From the NCBI GenBank assembly GCA_002388885.1, contig DGNI01000108.1, positions 1-11,637 of the forward strand: a stretch of DNA of 11,637 bases, written 5' to 3'. Shown in pieces: positions 1 through 7,644 of this stretch. The translations under genes and the position numbers were made by a program. The notes under the pieces were generated by a model. The model had not been told where the DNA came from and made no database searches. It worked only from the letters and a program-made list of their open reading frames with translations. The stretch is from Parvularculaceae bacterium UBA4496 (lineage in GTDB: Bacteria > Pseudomonadota > Alphaproteobacteria > Caulobacterales > Parvularculaceae). Position 1 is the stretch's first letter, and every line of letters begins with the position of its first letter.

Positions 1-944
1 CCGGGTACGAGCGCTACACATTCGGCGTCCTCGAACTCACCAGCGGCCTGCATATCGTCGTCGTGCTGGTCGGCCTCTACGCGATGCCGCGCGTCCTCGG
101 CATGGCCGAGGACCGTCTGCGCGAGGGGGTGAGCGCGGCCGTCCTGAAGTTCTCCGGCGCCAAGCTCGGCTACAGCGCCGTCCGGCGGGTCTGGAAGCCG
201 TGGACGCGCGCTTCGATCGTCGGGATCCTCGTCGGCATCCTGCCGGGCGCCGGCGGCAACATCGCGGCCTTCGTCGCCTACAACGAGACCAAGCGCACCT
301 CGAAGGACCCGGACTCGTTCGGCAAGGGCAATCCCGAAGGCGTCGCGGCGGCGGAATGCGCCAACAATGCGGACAATGCGGCCGCGATGATCCCGGCGCT
401 GACGCTGGGCGTGCCGGGCAACTCGATCGCGGCGCTGATCCTGGGCGGTCTGCTCGTCCACGGCCTGCAGCCGGGGCCGGCGCTCTTCCGCGAGAACGCC
501 GACATCGTCTACGGCTTCATGATCCAGATGTTCCTGACGTCGGTGATGGTCTTCGTCTTCGGCGGGCTTGTCGCCTCGCGCATCTTCGCCCAGGCGCTCC
601 GCCTGCCGCAGGTGATGCTGGCGCCGCTGATCGTCGGCCTGATGATCGTCGGCGTCTATTCGGTCAACAACAGCATGTTCGACCTCTACGTCATGATCAT
701 CTTCGGGCTGATCGGCTACGCGATGGAAAAACTGGAGTTTCCGCTGGCGCCGGCCGTGCTCGGCCTGATTCTCGGCAACATGGCGGAGATCAACCTGCGC
801 CTGGCGCTCCTGATTTCGCGGGGCGACACGACGGTCCTGTTCACCCGCCCGATCTCGCAGGCGATCATCGTGCTGACGGCGCTCGTGTTGCTGTATCCGG
901 TCTACACCGCCTGGAAGGAGCGTCGGAAAGCGCGCGCCGCCTGA
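1..944 (+). CDS. tctA: TctA-family tripartite tricarboxylate transporter large membrane subunit, 5'-truncated
   Basis: This is the C-terminal 313 residues of a large TTT-transporter permease. The frame is open from base 3, so the GTG at 63 is internal and the true start lies outside the window. The visible protein opens with YTFG...L..G, typical of the middle of TctA. It continues with the family's hallmark conserved stretch GNPEGVAAAECANNADNAAA, then IPALTLGVPGNSIAALILGG and HGLQPGPALF. Several hydrophobic segments follow (for example around FMIQMFLTSVMVFVFGG and LIVGLMIVGVYSV), ending in a basic tail KERRKARAA. Known role: with a TctB-like small subunit and a periplasmic TctC-like binding protein it imports citrate or other carboxylates across the inner membrane. 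The partner genes would lie upstream, outside the window, so the substrate cannot be judged. It is convergent with the GST gene, 30 bases between stops. Confidence 0.93.
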   Translation, partial: GYERYTFGVLELTSGLHIVVVLVGLYAMPRVLGMAEDRLREGVSAAVLKFSGAKLGYSAVRRVWKPWTRASIVGILVGILPGAGGNIAAFVAYNETKRTSKDPDSFGKGNPEGVAAAECANNADNAAAMIPALTLGVPGNSIAALILGGLLVHGLQPGPALFRENADIVYGFMIQMFLTSVMVFVFGGLVASRIFAQALRLPQVMLAPLIVGLMIVGVYSVNNSMFDLYVMIIFGLIGYAMEKLEFPLAPAVLGLILGNMAEINLRLALLISRGDTTVLFTRPISQAIIVLTALVLLYPVYTAWKERRKARAA

Positions 945-974
945 AGCGAGCCTGGGCTCATGCCGTCGCCCGGA

Positions 975-1631
975 TCAGAACTCGACTTCGAGCTCGACGA
1001 TCTCGTCCGCCTCGGCGAGCGCGCCTTCGATCCATTCCTGCATCAGCGGCCATGCGAAGATGGCGTCGGAATAGGCCTGAAGCTCGGCCGGAAGCTCGAC
1101 GCTGTACGTCCGGAACCGCGTGCAGACCGGGGCGTACATCGCATCCGCCATCGTCAGCGTCTTGCCGAAGAGATAGGGACCGCCATAGGCCTCCAGGCAT
1201 TCGCTCCAGATCGTCCGGATGCGCTCGACGTCGGGCTTGGCGCCGGAGAAGATTTTGAACCGCTCGTGACGCGCCTTCAGGTTCATCGGCAGCGCGGACC
1301 GCAGATTGTGAAATCCCGAGTGCATCTCGCCCGAAACCGCGCGGCAATGGGCTCGCGGCGCCGGCGGCGTCGGCAGCAAACCGGATTCCGGGTGCAGTTC
1401 CGCCAGATACTCCGCGATCGCCAGCGTATCCCAGACCTTGACGTCGCCGTGGGTCAGCCGCGGCACGAGCACGGACGGGGAGAGCAGCAGCAGCTCCTGC
1501 CGCGTCTCGACATGGTCGAAGTCGACCATCTCTTCATCGAAGTCCAAGCCGGCCATCTTGCACAGCAGCCAGCCGCGCAACGACCAGGACGAGTAGTTCT
1601 TCGACGAGATGGTCAGTGTCGGGCGCGCCAT
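975..1631 (-). CDS. Glutathione S-transferase family protein
   Basis: A 218-residue protein of usual cytosolic GST length. The N-terminal thioredoxin-like half starts LTISSKNYSSWSLRGWLL, with Ser/Tyr near residues 13-15 as the expected glutathione-activating region. It has the cis-proline motif LVPRL (Pro57) and WDTLAIAEYL (68-76) at the glutathione gamma-glutamyl contact. The C-terminal helical half shows LTMADAMYAPV (159-169), the conserved N-capping/helix-6 motif of GSTs. I chose the ATG at 1629-1631 because the GST fold begins there and GAGGGG lies 11 bases upstream. The 18 residues available further upstream (to 1685) look non-homologous. The substrate is not readable from sequence; members conjugate or isomerise electrophiles with glutathione. 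It diverges from phaZ, and whether they are functionally linked is unknown. Confidence 0.88.
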   Translation of the reverse strand: MARPTLTISSKNYSSWSLRGWLLCKMAGLDFDEEMVDFDHVETRQELLLLSPSVLVPRLTHGDVKVWDTLAIAEYLAELHPESGLLPTPPAPRAHCRAVSGEMHSGFHNLRSALPMNLKARHERFKIFSGAKPDVERIRTIWSECLEAYGGPYLFGKTLTMADAMYAPVCTRFRTYSVELPAELQAYSDAIFAWPLMQEWIEGALAEADEIVELEVEF

Positions 1632-1652
1632 CGGAAGATTATCCCCTCGCGT

Positions 1653-1682
1653 TGCGGTGCGAAATGATCCTCTCGCACTGCA
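1653..1682. promoter_or_regulatory. Dyad (TGCGGTGCGA / TCGCACTGCA), candidate operator
   Basis: Two 10-base arms, 1653-1662 and 1673-1682, are inverted repeats with one mismatch, separated by 10 bases. The dyad sits in the 114-base gap between the divergent GST and phaZ starts, where a shared operator would be expected. The TGC/GCA content recalls the sites reported for PhaR, the PHB-responsive repressor of alphaproteobacteria, but that link is inference. A -10-like TAAAAT lies at 1696-1701, 45 bases before phaZ, without a convincing -35. Confidence 0.4.
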
Positions 1683-1745
1683 CAAAGAAATGCACTAAAA
1701 TTTTTCCCGTCTGGCCAGACTCCGTAGCGAAAGATCGCCGCACCC

Positions 1746-3020
1746 ATGCTCTATCAGACGTACCAGTTCCATGACGACTTGGTTGCGCCGCAGCGCGAGG
1801 CGGCCCGCTATGCCCTCGCGATGCTGACGGCGCAGCCGTGGAGCTTCGCGACGAAGGCGGCGCAGCATGCGGCCGCGCTCTGCGAGATGATCACGCGGTT
1901 CGAGTTGTCCCACGTCCGCCCGGACTTCGGCATCAAGAAGGTCCAGGTGGGCGACCGGAAGGTCCCTGTGCGCGAGGAAATCGCGCTCGACCTGCCGTTC
2001 GGCAACCTGCTGCATTTCGTCCGCGAACCGGCGGCATTGCCGAAGAGCCAGGAAAATCCGCCGAAGGCGCTGCTCGTCGCGCCGATGTCCGGTCACTACG
2101 CGACGCTGTTGCGCGGCACGGTGCGCGCCATGCTGCGCGACCACGACGTCTACATCACCGACTGGACCGACGCCCGCGAAGTGCCTTTGATCGCCGGCAA
2201 GTTCGCGCTCGACGACTACATCGAATATCTGATCACCTTCATTCGCGCCATCGGGCCGGACGTCCATGTCGTCGCTGTCTGCCAGCCGGGGCCGGCGGCG
2301 CTCGCGGCCGCGGCGATCATGGCCGAGGACGGCGATCCGTTGATCCCGGCGTCGCTGACCCTGATGGGCAGCCCCATCGACACGCGCAAGAGCCCGACCA
2401 CGCCAAACGAACTGGCGACGTCCCAGCCGCTCGACTGGTTCGAGAGCAACGTGATCTACAACGTGCCGTTCGGATATCCGGGCTACATGCGCCGGGTCTA
2501 TCCGGGCTTCATGCAGCTGACCGGATTCATGACCATGAACCTGGAGCGGCACTTCGAAGCGCACGTGAAGCTCTATGACAACCTGGTCAAGGGCGATGGC
2601 GACAGCGTCGACCAGCATCGGAAGTTCTATGACGAGTACCTCTCCGTCATGGACATGACCGCAGAGTTCTACCTCGACACGATCAAGCGCGTGTTCCAGG
2701 ATCACGACCTGCCGGACGGCAACTTCAGCTGGCGCGGCCGCAAGGTCGATCCGGCCGCGATCACCAAGACCGCGCTGATGACCGTCGAAGGCGAGAACGA
2801 TGACATTTCCGGCATCGGCCAGACCCAGGCTGCGCATGATCTGTGCCCTAACATTCCCGACGACATGCAGCTCGACTATATCCAGCCCAATGTCGGCCAC
2901 TACGGCGTTTTCAATGGCTCGCGCTGGCGCAATGAAATCCAGCCCAAGGTCGCGAAGTTCATGGCGATGGCGGGCAGGGAGGCGGCGAAGCGCGCACCCA
3001 TGAAAGCCGCGGCGGAGTAG
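1746..3020 (+). CDS. phaZ: Intracellular polyhydroxyalkanoate (PHB) depolymerase
   Basis: A 424-residue cytosolic enzyme, full length for the PhaZ family that degrades native intracellular PHA granules to 3-hydroxyacids or oligomers during carbon starvation. It begins MLYQTYQFHDDLVAPQR, the usual N-terminus of the family. The alpha/beta-hydrolase nucleophile is a cysteine, as known for Ralstonia PhaZa1: VCQPGPAAL places Cys179 in the lipase-box position. The likely remaining triad members are Asp352/353 in GENDDISGIGQT and His385 in NVGHYGVFNG. The oxyanion-region strand VAPMSGHYATLLRGT (111-125) and YITDWTDAREVP (136-147) are also typical. The C-terminus KRAPMKAAAE is complete. No strong Shine-Dalgarno is visible before the ATG. 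It is divergent from the GST gene and is the last gene of the GC-rich block; no phasin or phaR gene is in view. Confidence 0.93.
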   Translation: MLYQTYQFHDDLVAPQREAARYALAMLTAQPWSFATKAAQHAAALCEMITRFELSHVRPDFGIKKVQVGDRKVPVREEIALDLPFGNLLHFVREPAALPKSQENPPKALLVAPMSGHYATLLRGTVRAMLRDHDVYITDWTDAREVPLIAGKFALDDYIEYLITFIRAIGPDVHVVAVCQPGPAALAAAAIMAEDGDPLIPASLTLMGSPIDTRKSPTTPNELATSQPLDWFESNVIYNVPFGYPGYMRRVYPGFMQLTGFMTMNLERHFEAHVKLYDNLVKGDGDSVDQHRKFYDEYLSVMDMTAEFYLDTIKRVFQDHDLPDGNFSWRGRKVDPAAITKTALMTVEGENDDISGIGQTQAAHDLCPNIPDDMQLDYIQPNVGHYGVFNGSRWRNEIQPKVAKFMAMAGREAAKRAPMKAAAE

Positions 3021-3102
3021 GTCTGGCTTGAATGGAAGGCGTTGTTGTGATTAGTAATACTTCAGTCCTTTATTAGTAGCCGCAGCTACAACCGCGGCAT
3101 GA
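3021..3102. other. Intergenic composition break
   Basis: This short gap separates the GC-rich left block from the lower-GC right block. It is itself AT-rich in 3040-3080, with ATTAGTA occurring twice (3050-3056 and 3072-3078). No terminator hairpin with a T-run follows phaZ, and no clear promoter or Shine-Dalgarno precedes the next gene. A contig junction or an old insertion boundary could lie here; nothing in the sequence decides between them. Confidence 0.5.
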
Positions 3103-4248
3103 ATGGCAGCCGCAATTATGATCAGCCGCTCTGTAAGCCCGTTAAATGCTGGTATCGGGACAATTTTTATTTTCGCATTGTTAACGGCGGCGTGCGCACA
3201 GCCGGCGGATTCCGGCGACGTGTTTGCGCCAGTGCTCGAGCTGCATGAGGCGCAGGAAAATGTCGGCCTTGCGCTTGTCCTGATGAAGGCTGGCGAAGTC
3301 GAGGTCGAACGATATCTTGGTCACGCTTTAGTAGAGCATGATGTGCCGGTCAGTGCGCAAACACGATTTCAGGTGATGAGCGTGACTAAGGCTGTTATCG
3401 GCGCCGCGCTTATCAAAACGTATTCCGCCGGTCTCGTTGACCTTGACGCAGCTATCCAAACATATCTTCCCGATTATCCATCTCCTGAAAACGGCGAAAT
3501 CACCTTGCGCCGCCTTGCGGGCCACACTGCCGGTCTGACGCATTTGAACCATCCAGGACGCAAAGCCGTTTATGTCGAGCACTTCGGGAGCGCTCAGGAC
3601 TCGCTCACAGTCTTCAAGGACTTGCCGCTGGTTCATGAACCGGGAACGGCCTACAGTTATTCAAGCGCCGGATACACGTTGATCGCGGCCGTGCTGGAAG
3701 CGGTACATGAAAAACCGATCCAGGAAGTGCTGGATGAGTTGATATTCGAGCCGCTCGATTTGCAAACAATGGCGCCCGGAAATGTGTTGGCGCCCACGCC
3801 AAATGAAGCGCGAGTGTATTCCTATATCGATGTCTGGACGTATGAACCCGTTGAGGAATTACAGGAAGTTCCCACTTGGGATTTCAGTTACAACTATGGC
3901 GGCGGGAACTTGGTCACGACTGCAAACGATCTTGCCCGTTTTGCGGCGGCGTTTACTGAGCCCGGGTTCTTCAGCGTTGAAGAACTGAACATGATTTATA
4001 CGAAGATAGATCCTGAAAAATCGCGCTGGGGTTTTGGCTGGTTCGTCAATGAGACAGAGTCTGGCGATAAATATCTCAGCATATCGGGCGCAACACCGGG
4101 CGTACAGGCAGGTGTCGCAGCATATCCGGAGACGGACATTGTTATTGTCGCGATTGCAAACTCTTGGGGCAAGAATTCGGCTGGCGGCAATTTGGTGATT
4201 GATGCTCCCCAGGCTGCGGTTGCCGCTTGGGGGCGACAAACAGAATAG
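3103..4248 (+). CDS. Serine beta-lactamase-like hydrolase (class C / penicillin-binding fold), putative lipoprotein
   Basis: A 381-residue protein with an N-terminal hydrophobic segment ending LLTAACAQ. This looks like a signal peptide with a weak lipobox (TAA-Cys31), so envelope export is likely. The hydrolase domain has the nucleophile motif Ser93-Val-Thr-Lys96 (SVTK), then LRRLAGHTAGL (135-145). The second motif is YSYSSAGY (184-191), giving Tyr186-Ser-Ser188 where the family usually has YSN. GGGNLVTTANDLARF follows at 266-280, and ISGATPG (327-333) sits in place of the KTG/HxG motif. Members include DD-peptidases, esterases and AmpC-type enzymes; resistance function cannot be inferred. 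The start is uncertain: ATGs at 3103 and 3118 are in frame and neither has a good Shine-Dalgarno. It converges on the VOC gene with 11 bases between stops. Confidence 0.85.
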   Translation: MAAAIMISRSVSPLNAGIGTIFIFALLTAACAQPADSGDVFAPVLELHEAQENVGLALVLMKAGEVEVERYLGHALVEHDVPVSAQTRFQVMSVTKAVIGAALIKTYSAGLVDLDAAIQTYLPDYPSPENGEITLRRLAGHTAGLTHLNHPGRKAVYVEHFGSAQDSLTVFKDLPLVHEPGTAYSYSSAGYTLIAAVLEAVHEKPIQEVLDELIFEPLDLQTMAPGNVLAPTPNEARVYSYIDVWTYEPVEELQEVPTWDFSYNYGGGNLVTTANDLARFAAAFTEPGFFSVEELNMIYTKIDPEKSRWGFGWFVNETESGDKYLSISGATPGVQAGVAAYPETDIVIVAIANSWGKNSAGGNLVIDAPQAAVAAWGRQTE

Positions 4249-4259
4249 ACGCCTTTCGT

Positions 4260-4640
4260 TTATTTCGCTTTCGATTGAAACGAAATCGGCAGGCCGCCGG
4301 CGCCTTCAAGATAATAGATGCGCTCGCCATGGGCGTCGTCAGGCCCCTTGACGTCGAGGCCGTTTTTCTTCGCGCGCTCCGCAAAAGCATCGGCGTCATC
4401 GACAACAATCTGCAGCATGGTCATTTCCGGCATGTTTTCACCGGCGGGCCAGAGTTCGATCCAGCTCCCCAATCCCTGCTTCGCCTGTTCGTCAACGGGA
4501 AATACCGCGCCGTTGAAGCCGTCGCTTTCGCCCATATCCGTGGGCGTCAGCCCCAAACCTTTTTCCCCAAGCAAGTCTGCAATCGCTTTGGCGTCATCGG
4601 TTTTGGTGACCTTGCAGAACCTGATGCCTAGAACTTTCAT
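4260..4640 (-). CDS. VOC (glyoxalase/bleomycin-resistance fold) family protein
   Basis: A 126-residue single-domain protein, the normal size for a half-glyoxalase. It starts MKVLGIRFCKV and has the beta-alpha-beta-beta-beta repeat pattern. IELWPAGENMPEMTMLQIVVDD (61-82) marks the first metal-ligand strand (Glu62) and the start of the second module. AERAKKNGLDVKGPDD (88-102) and IYYLEGAGGLPISF (108-121) complete the fold. The ATG at 4638-4640 is chosen because AGGAGA (4647-4652 on the opposite strand) lies 6 bases before it; the longer frame to 4706 would run into polA. VOC proteins use a divalent metal for isomerisation, ring-cleavage or drug binding, and this one's substrate is not evident. 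It diverges from polA over 49 bases. Confidence 0.82.
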   Translation of the reverse strand: MKVLGIRFCKVTKTDDAKAIADLLGEKGLGLTPTDMGESDGFNGAVFPVDEQAKQGLGSWIELWPAGENMPEMTMLQIVVDDADAFAERAKKNGLDVKGPDDAHGERIYYLEGAGGLPISFQSKAK

Positions 4641-4689
4641 GGGGCTTCTCCTATTGATGAGCTGGTTTTGAAAGAGGACGCTACGACAA
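4641..4689. promoter_or_regulatory. Divergent leader region between the VOC gene and polA
   Basis: Only 49 bases separate the two start codons. On the minus strand AGGAGA (4647-4652) serves the VOC gene. On the plus strand AGAGGA (4673-4678) precedes the polA ATG by 11 bases. There is no room for two full promoters here, so at least one promoter must lie inside the opposite gene's 5' end. Confidence 0.55.
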
Positions 4690-7461
4690 ATGGCAGCAAA
4701 AACCAAAGATTCAAAACGCCTCTATCTTGTTGACGGGTCGGCATACATTTTTCGCGCCTATCACGCGCTGCCGCCCTTGACGCGCAAGTCCGATGGCGCG
4801 CCGATCGGCGCCGTCTCCGGTTTTTGCAACATGCTCTACAAGCTTCTGACCGATATGCAGGACGAGCATGATCCAACGCATTTCGCGGTCATTTTCGATT
4901 ATTCAGCAAAGACATTCCGGAACGAGATTTATCCCGAGTACAAAGCGCACCGCCCGGAGCCGCCGGAAGATTTGCGTCCGCAGTTCTCCATGGTTCGCGA
5001 TGCGACGCGCGCCTTCAACGTGCCGTGTATCGAACTTGAAGGCTACGAAGCAGACGACCTGATCGCCACCTATGCACGCCAGGTCGAGGCCGAAGGCGGC
5101 GAAGCGGTGATCATTTCATCGGACAAGGACCTGATGCAGCTCGTCACTGACAAGGTGACCATGTTCGACACCATGAAAAACAAAAAAGTCGGGCGCGAAG
5201 AGGTGATCGAAAAATTCGGGCTCGGCCCCGAGCATGTTATCGATATTCAGGCGCTGGCGGGCGATTCCACCGACAACGTGCCGGGCGTGCCGGGCATCGG
5301 CATCAAGACGGCGGCGCAACTGATCGAGGAATATGGCGATCTCGACACGCTTTTGGCGCGCGCCGAAGAGATCAAACAGAACAAGCGCCGGGAAAATCTC
5401 ATCGAGTTCGCCGATCAGGCGCGCATCTCAAAAGAACTCGTCACGCTTAAGTTAGATACGCCTGTAAAAGATAAGATCGAAGACTTCGCCGTTCGGCCGA
5501 TCGATAAAGACATGCTGATTACGTTCTTGAAGGACATGGAATTTTCGACCCTGACGCGCCGGGTCGAGGCTGACCTCGGCGGCGGCGTAACAGGCGCCGC
5601 GGCGGTAACGTCGGAAGCAAAAGAAGCGGTTTACAAAACCGTATTCGACGAAAAAACATTGCAGGCCTGGGTCGATGAGGCGCGTGAGCGCGGCATCGTT
5701 GCTGTTGATACGGAAACCGACAGTCTGAACGCCATGCGCGCCAATCTGGTCGGCGTTTCCATGGCGACGCGCGCCGGCCGCGCCTGCTACGTTCCGCTAG
5801 GCCATGGCGGCGATGGCCTCGCGCTCGATGATGAAGACGCGGGCAAACAGATCAAGCTCGAAAAAGCGCTGAAGATTTTGAAACCGCTCCTCGAAGACGA
5901 AAGCGTTCTCAAGATCGGCCAGAATCTGAAATATGACGCGCTTGTCCTGTCGCGTTACGACATCAAAATTATGCCGTTCGACGACACCATGCTCATGTCC
6001 TATGCGCTCGATTGCGGCAAGGGCAATCACAATATGGACGAGCTTGCCGAGCGGCATCTCGGCTACACGACCATCAAGTTTTCTGATATCGCGGGAACCG
6101 GCAAAAAAGCGAAAACTTTCGACCAGATCGCCATCAAGGATGCGGCTAAATACGCCGCCGAAGACGCCGACATCACGCTGAGACTGTACGAAATTCTGAA
6201 ACCGCGTCTTGCCGCGGAAGGCAAAGCGACCGTCTACGAAACGTTGGAACGGGCGCTCGCGCCGATCATTGTTTCGATGGAACGCGAGGGCGTCAAAGTC
6301 GATAAGGCGGTTCTCGCCAGGCTTTCGTCTGACTTCGCGCAGCGCATGGCGTCGGCGGAGGCGGAGGCGCACAAAATCGCTGGCGAAGAATTTAATCTTG
6401 GTTCGCCAAAGCAGATTTCGGAGCTGTTGTTTGGCAAGCTCGGCCTGCCGGGCGGCAAGAAGACGGCAAAGGGCGCGTGGTCGACGGGCGCCGACGTGCT
6501 CGAACAGCTTGCCGCAGAAGGCCACGACCTGCCGCAGGTCATTCTTGAATGGCGCGGCTTGTCGAAACTCAAAAGCACCTACACGGACTCCCTGCCGGAA
6601 GAGATCAATCCTGAAACGGGCCGCGTGCATACATCCTATCACATGGCGGCGACGACCACGGGCCGACTGTCATCGAACGACCCGAACCTGCAAAACATTC
6701 CGGTACGCACGGAAGACGGGCGAAAGATCAGAACCGCGTTCATCCATGAAAAAGGAAACATTCTTGTTTCCGCGGACTACAGCCAGATTGAACTCCGGCT
6801 CGTGGCGCATATCGCGGACCTTAAATCCATGAAGCAGGCGTTCGCCGACGGACTCGACATTCACGCCTTGACGGCTTCGGAAATGTTCGACACGCCCATC
6901 AAGGATATGGACCCGATGGTGCGCCGGCGCGCCAAGGCAATCAATTTCGGCATCATCTATGGGATTTCCGCATTCGGTCTCGCCAATCAGCTCGGCATCT
7001 CGCGCACCGAAGCCAAGGAATATATCGACGCCTATTTCAAAAAGTTTCCCGGGATCCGCCAGTACATGGACGACACCATCGCCTCGGCGAAGGCGCAAGG
7101 GTTCGTGGAAACGATCTTTGGGCGGCGCACCTATGTGGGAGGGATCAACGACAAGAACCCGGCCATGCGCGGTTATTCCGAACGCCAGGCGATCAACGCA
7201 CCAATCCAGGGCGCGGCGGCGGACGTCATTCGCCGCGCCATGATCCGCATGCCGGCGGCGCTCAAGAAAGCGAAGCTAAGCGCGAAAATGCTCATGCAGG
7301 TGCATGACGAACTGATTTTCGAATGCCCCACGGCGGAAGCCGAAAAAACCTGCGACGTTGTTTCCGACATCATGATCGGCGCGCCGGCGCCGGCGGTGAA
7401 CCTTTCGGTGCCGCTGGTCGTCGACGCGCGCTCAGGCGCCAACTGGGAAGAAGCGCATTAG
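4690..7461 (+). CDS. polA: DNA polymerase I
   Basis: A 923-residue three-domain enzyme for Okazaki-fragment maturation and repair synthesis. The 5'-nuclease domain (about 10-290) has LVDGSAYIFRAYHAL (Asp15), FDYSAKTFR (Asp70), EGYEADD (118-123), SSDKD (143-147) and the helix-3-turn-helix segment GDSTDNVPGVPGIG. The 3'-5' proofreading domain is intact: Exo I VDTETD (Asp340, Glu342), Exo II GQNLKYD (Asn412, Asp416) and Exo III YAAED (Tyr488, Asp492). The polymerase domain shows motif A DYSQIELR (Asp696), motif B RRRAKAINFGIIYG (Lys749, Phe753, Tyr757) and motif C QVHDE (His872, Asp873, Glu874). Phe753 at the sugar-discrimination position is the usual residue favouring dNTP over ddNTP. Length fits alphaproteobacterial PolA. 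AGAGGA lies 11 bases before the ATG. It diverges from the VOC gene and converges on luxR-type gene 1. Confidence 0.98.
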   Translation: MAAKTKDSKRLYLVDGSAYIFRAYHALPPLTRKSDGAPIGAVSGFCNMLYKLLTDMQDEHDPTHFAVIFDYSAKTFRNEIYPEYKAHRPEPPEDLRPQFSMVRDATRAFNVPCIELEGYEADDLIATYARQVEAEGGEAVIISSDKDLMQLVTDKVTMFDTMKNKKVGREEVIEKFGLGPEHVIDIQALAGDSTDNVPGVPGIGIKTAAQLIEEYGDLDTLLARAEEIKQNKRRENLIEFADQARISKELVTLKLDTPVKDKIEDFAVRPIDKDMLITFLKDMEFSTLTRRVEADLGGGVTGAAAVTSEAKEAVYKTVFDEKTLQAWVDEARERGIVAVDTETDSLNAMRANLVGVSMATRAGRACYVPLGHGGDGLALDDEDAGKQIKLEKALKILKPLLEDESVLKIGQNLKYDALVLSRYDIKIMPFDDTMLMSYALDCGKGNHNMDELAERHLGYTTIKFSDIAGTGKKAKTFDQIAIKDAAKYAAEDADITLRLYEILKPRLAAEGKATVYETLERALAPIIVSMEREGVKVDKAVLARLSSDFAQRMASAEAEAHKIAGEEFNLGSPKQISELLFGKLGLPGGKKTAKGAWSTGADVLEQLAAEGHDLPQVILEWRGLSKLKSTYTDSLPEEINPETGRVHTSYHMAATTTGRLSSNDPNLQNIPVRTEDGRKIRTAFIHEKGNILVSADYSQIELRLVAHIADLKSMKQAFADGLDIHALTASEMFDTPIKDMDPMVRRRAKAINFGIIYGISAFGLANQLGISRTEAKEYIDAYFKKFPGIRQYMDDTIASAKAQGFVETIFGRRTYVGGINDKNPAMRGYSERQAINAPIQGAAADVIRRAMIRMPAALKKAKLSAKMLMQVHDELIFECPTAEAEKTCDVVSDIMIGAPAPAVNLSVPLVVDARSGANWEEAH

Positions 7462-7473
7462 AACGCCAGCGTA

Positions 7474-7515
7474 AATGCGCCGCCGCTAATTTGTAGAATG
7501 AAGCGACGGCGCATT
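7474..7515. terminator. Hairpin after polA, probable terminator
   Basis: AATGCGCCGCCGCT (7474-7487) pairs with AGCGACGGCGCATT (7502-7515), 14 bp with one mismatch and a 14-base loop. It starts 12 bases after the polA stop. No T-run follows directly. A second, weaker structure lies just beyond: CCGCT 7516-7520 with AGCGG 7544-7548 around a GGAG/CTCC stem. It is followed by a perfect GAAAAA-G-TTTTTC palindrome (7548-7560) and a T-rich tract, which may supply the release site. Confidence 0.55.
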
Positions 7516-7617
7516 CCGCTTTCGATTGGGGGAGGTAATCTCCAGCGGAAAAAGTTTTTCATTTTACGGTTGTTACCGAAGACAATTTTCTAGCGTTATC
7601 ACTTTTTCGGGCGCAAA

Positions 7618-7644
7618 TCTGTCACCTAAATGGGGGAACTGGCC
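7618..7644. repeat. Copy 1 of a 27-bp imperfect direct repeat (TCTGTCACC...TGGCC)
   Basis: Bases 7618-7644 match 8522-8548 at 21 of 27 positions in the same orientation, with TCTGTCACC and TGGCC at the two ends identical. This copy abuts the stop codon of luxR-type gene 1. It is only weakly palindromic, unlike copy 2. Confidence 0.55.

Noticed and set aside
200..1258. Long plus-strand frame (352 codons) across tctA and the GST gene
   Set aside because: It overlaps two well-supported genes in other frames. The translation is Arg/Pro/Ala-rich low-complexity, typical of GC-rich shadow frames.
1695..2900. 401-codon minus-strand frame opposite phaZ
   Set aside because: It is antisense to a clear PhaZ with catalytic motifs. 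The composition (Arg, His, Asp, Val-rich) is typical of shadow frames in GC-rich DNA.
5797..6642. 281-codon minus-strand frame inside polA
   Set aside because: It lies opposite the exonuclease and polymerase domains of polA, with no recognisable domain and no ribosome binding site.
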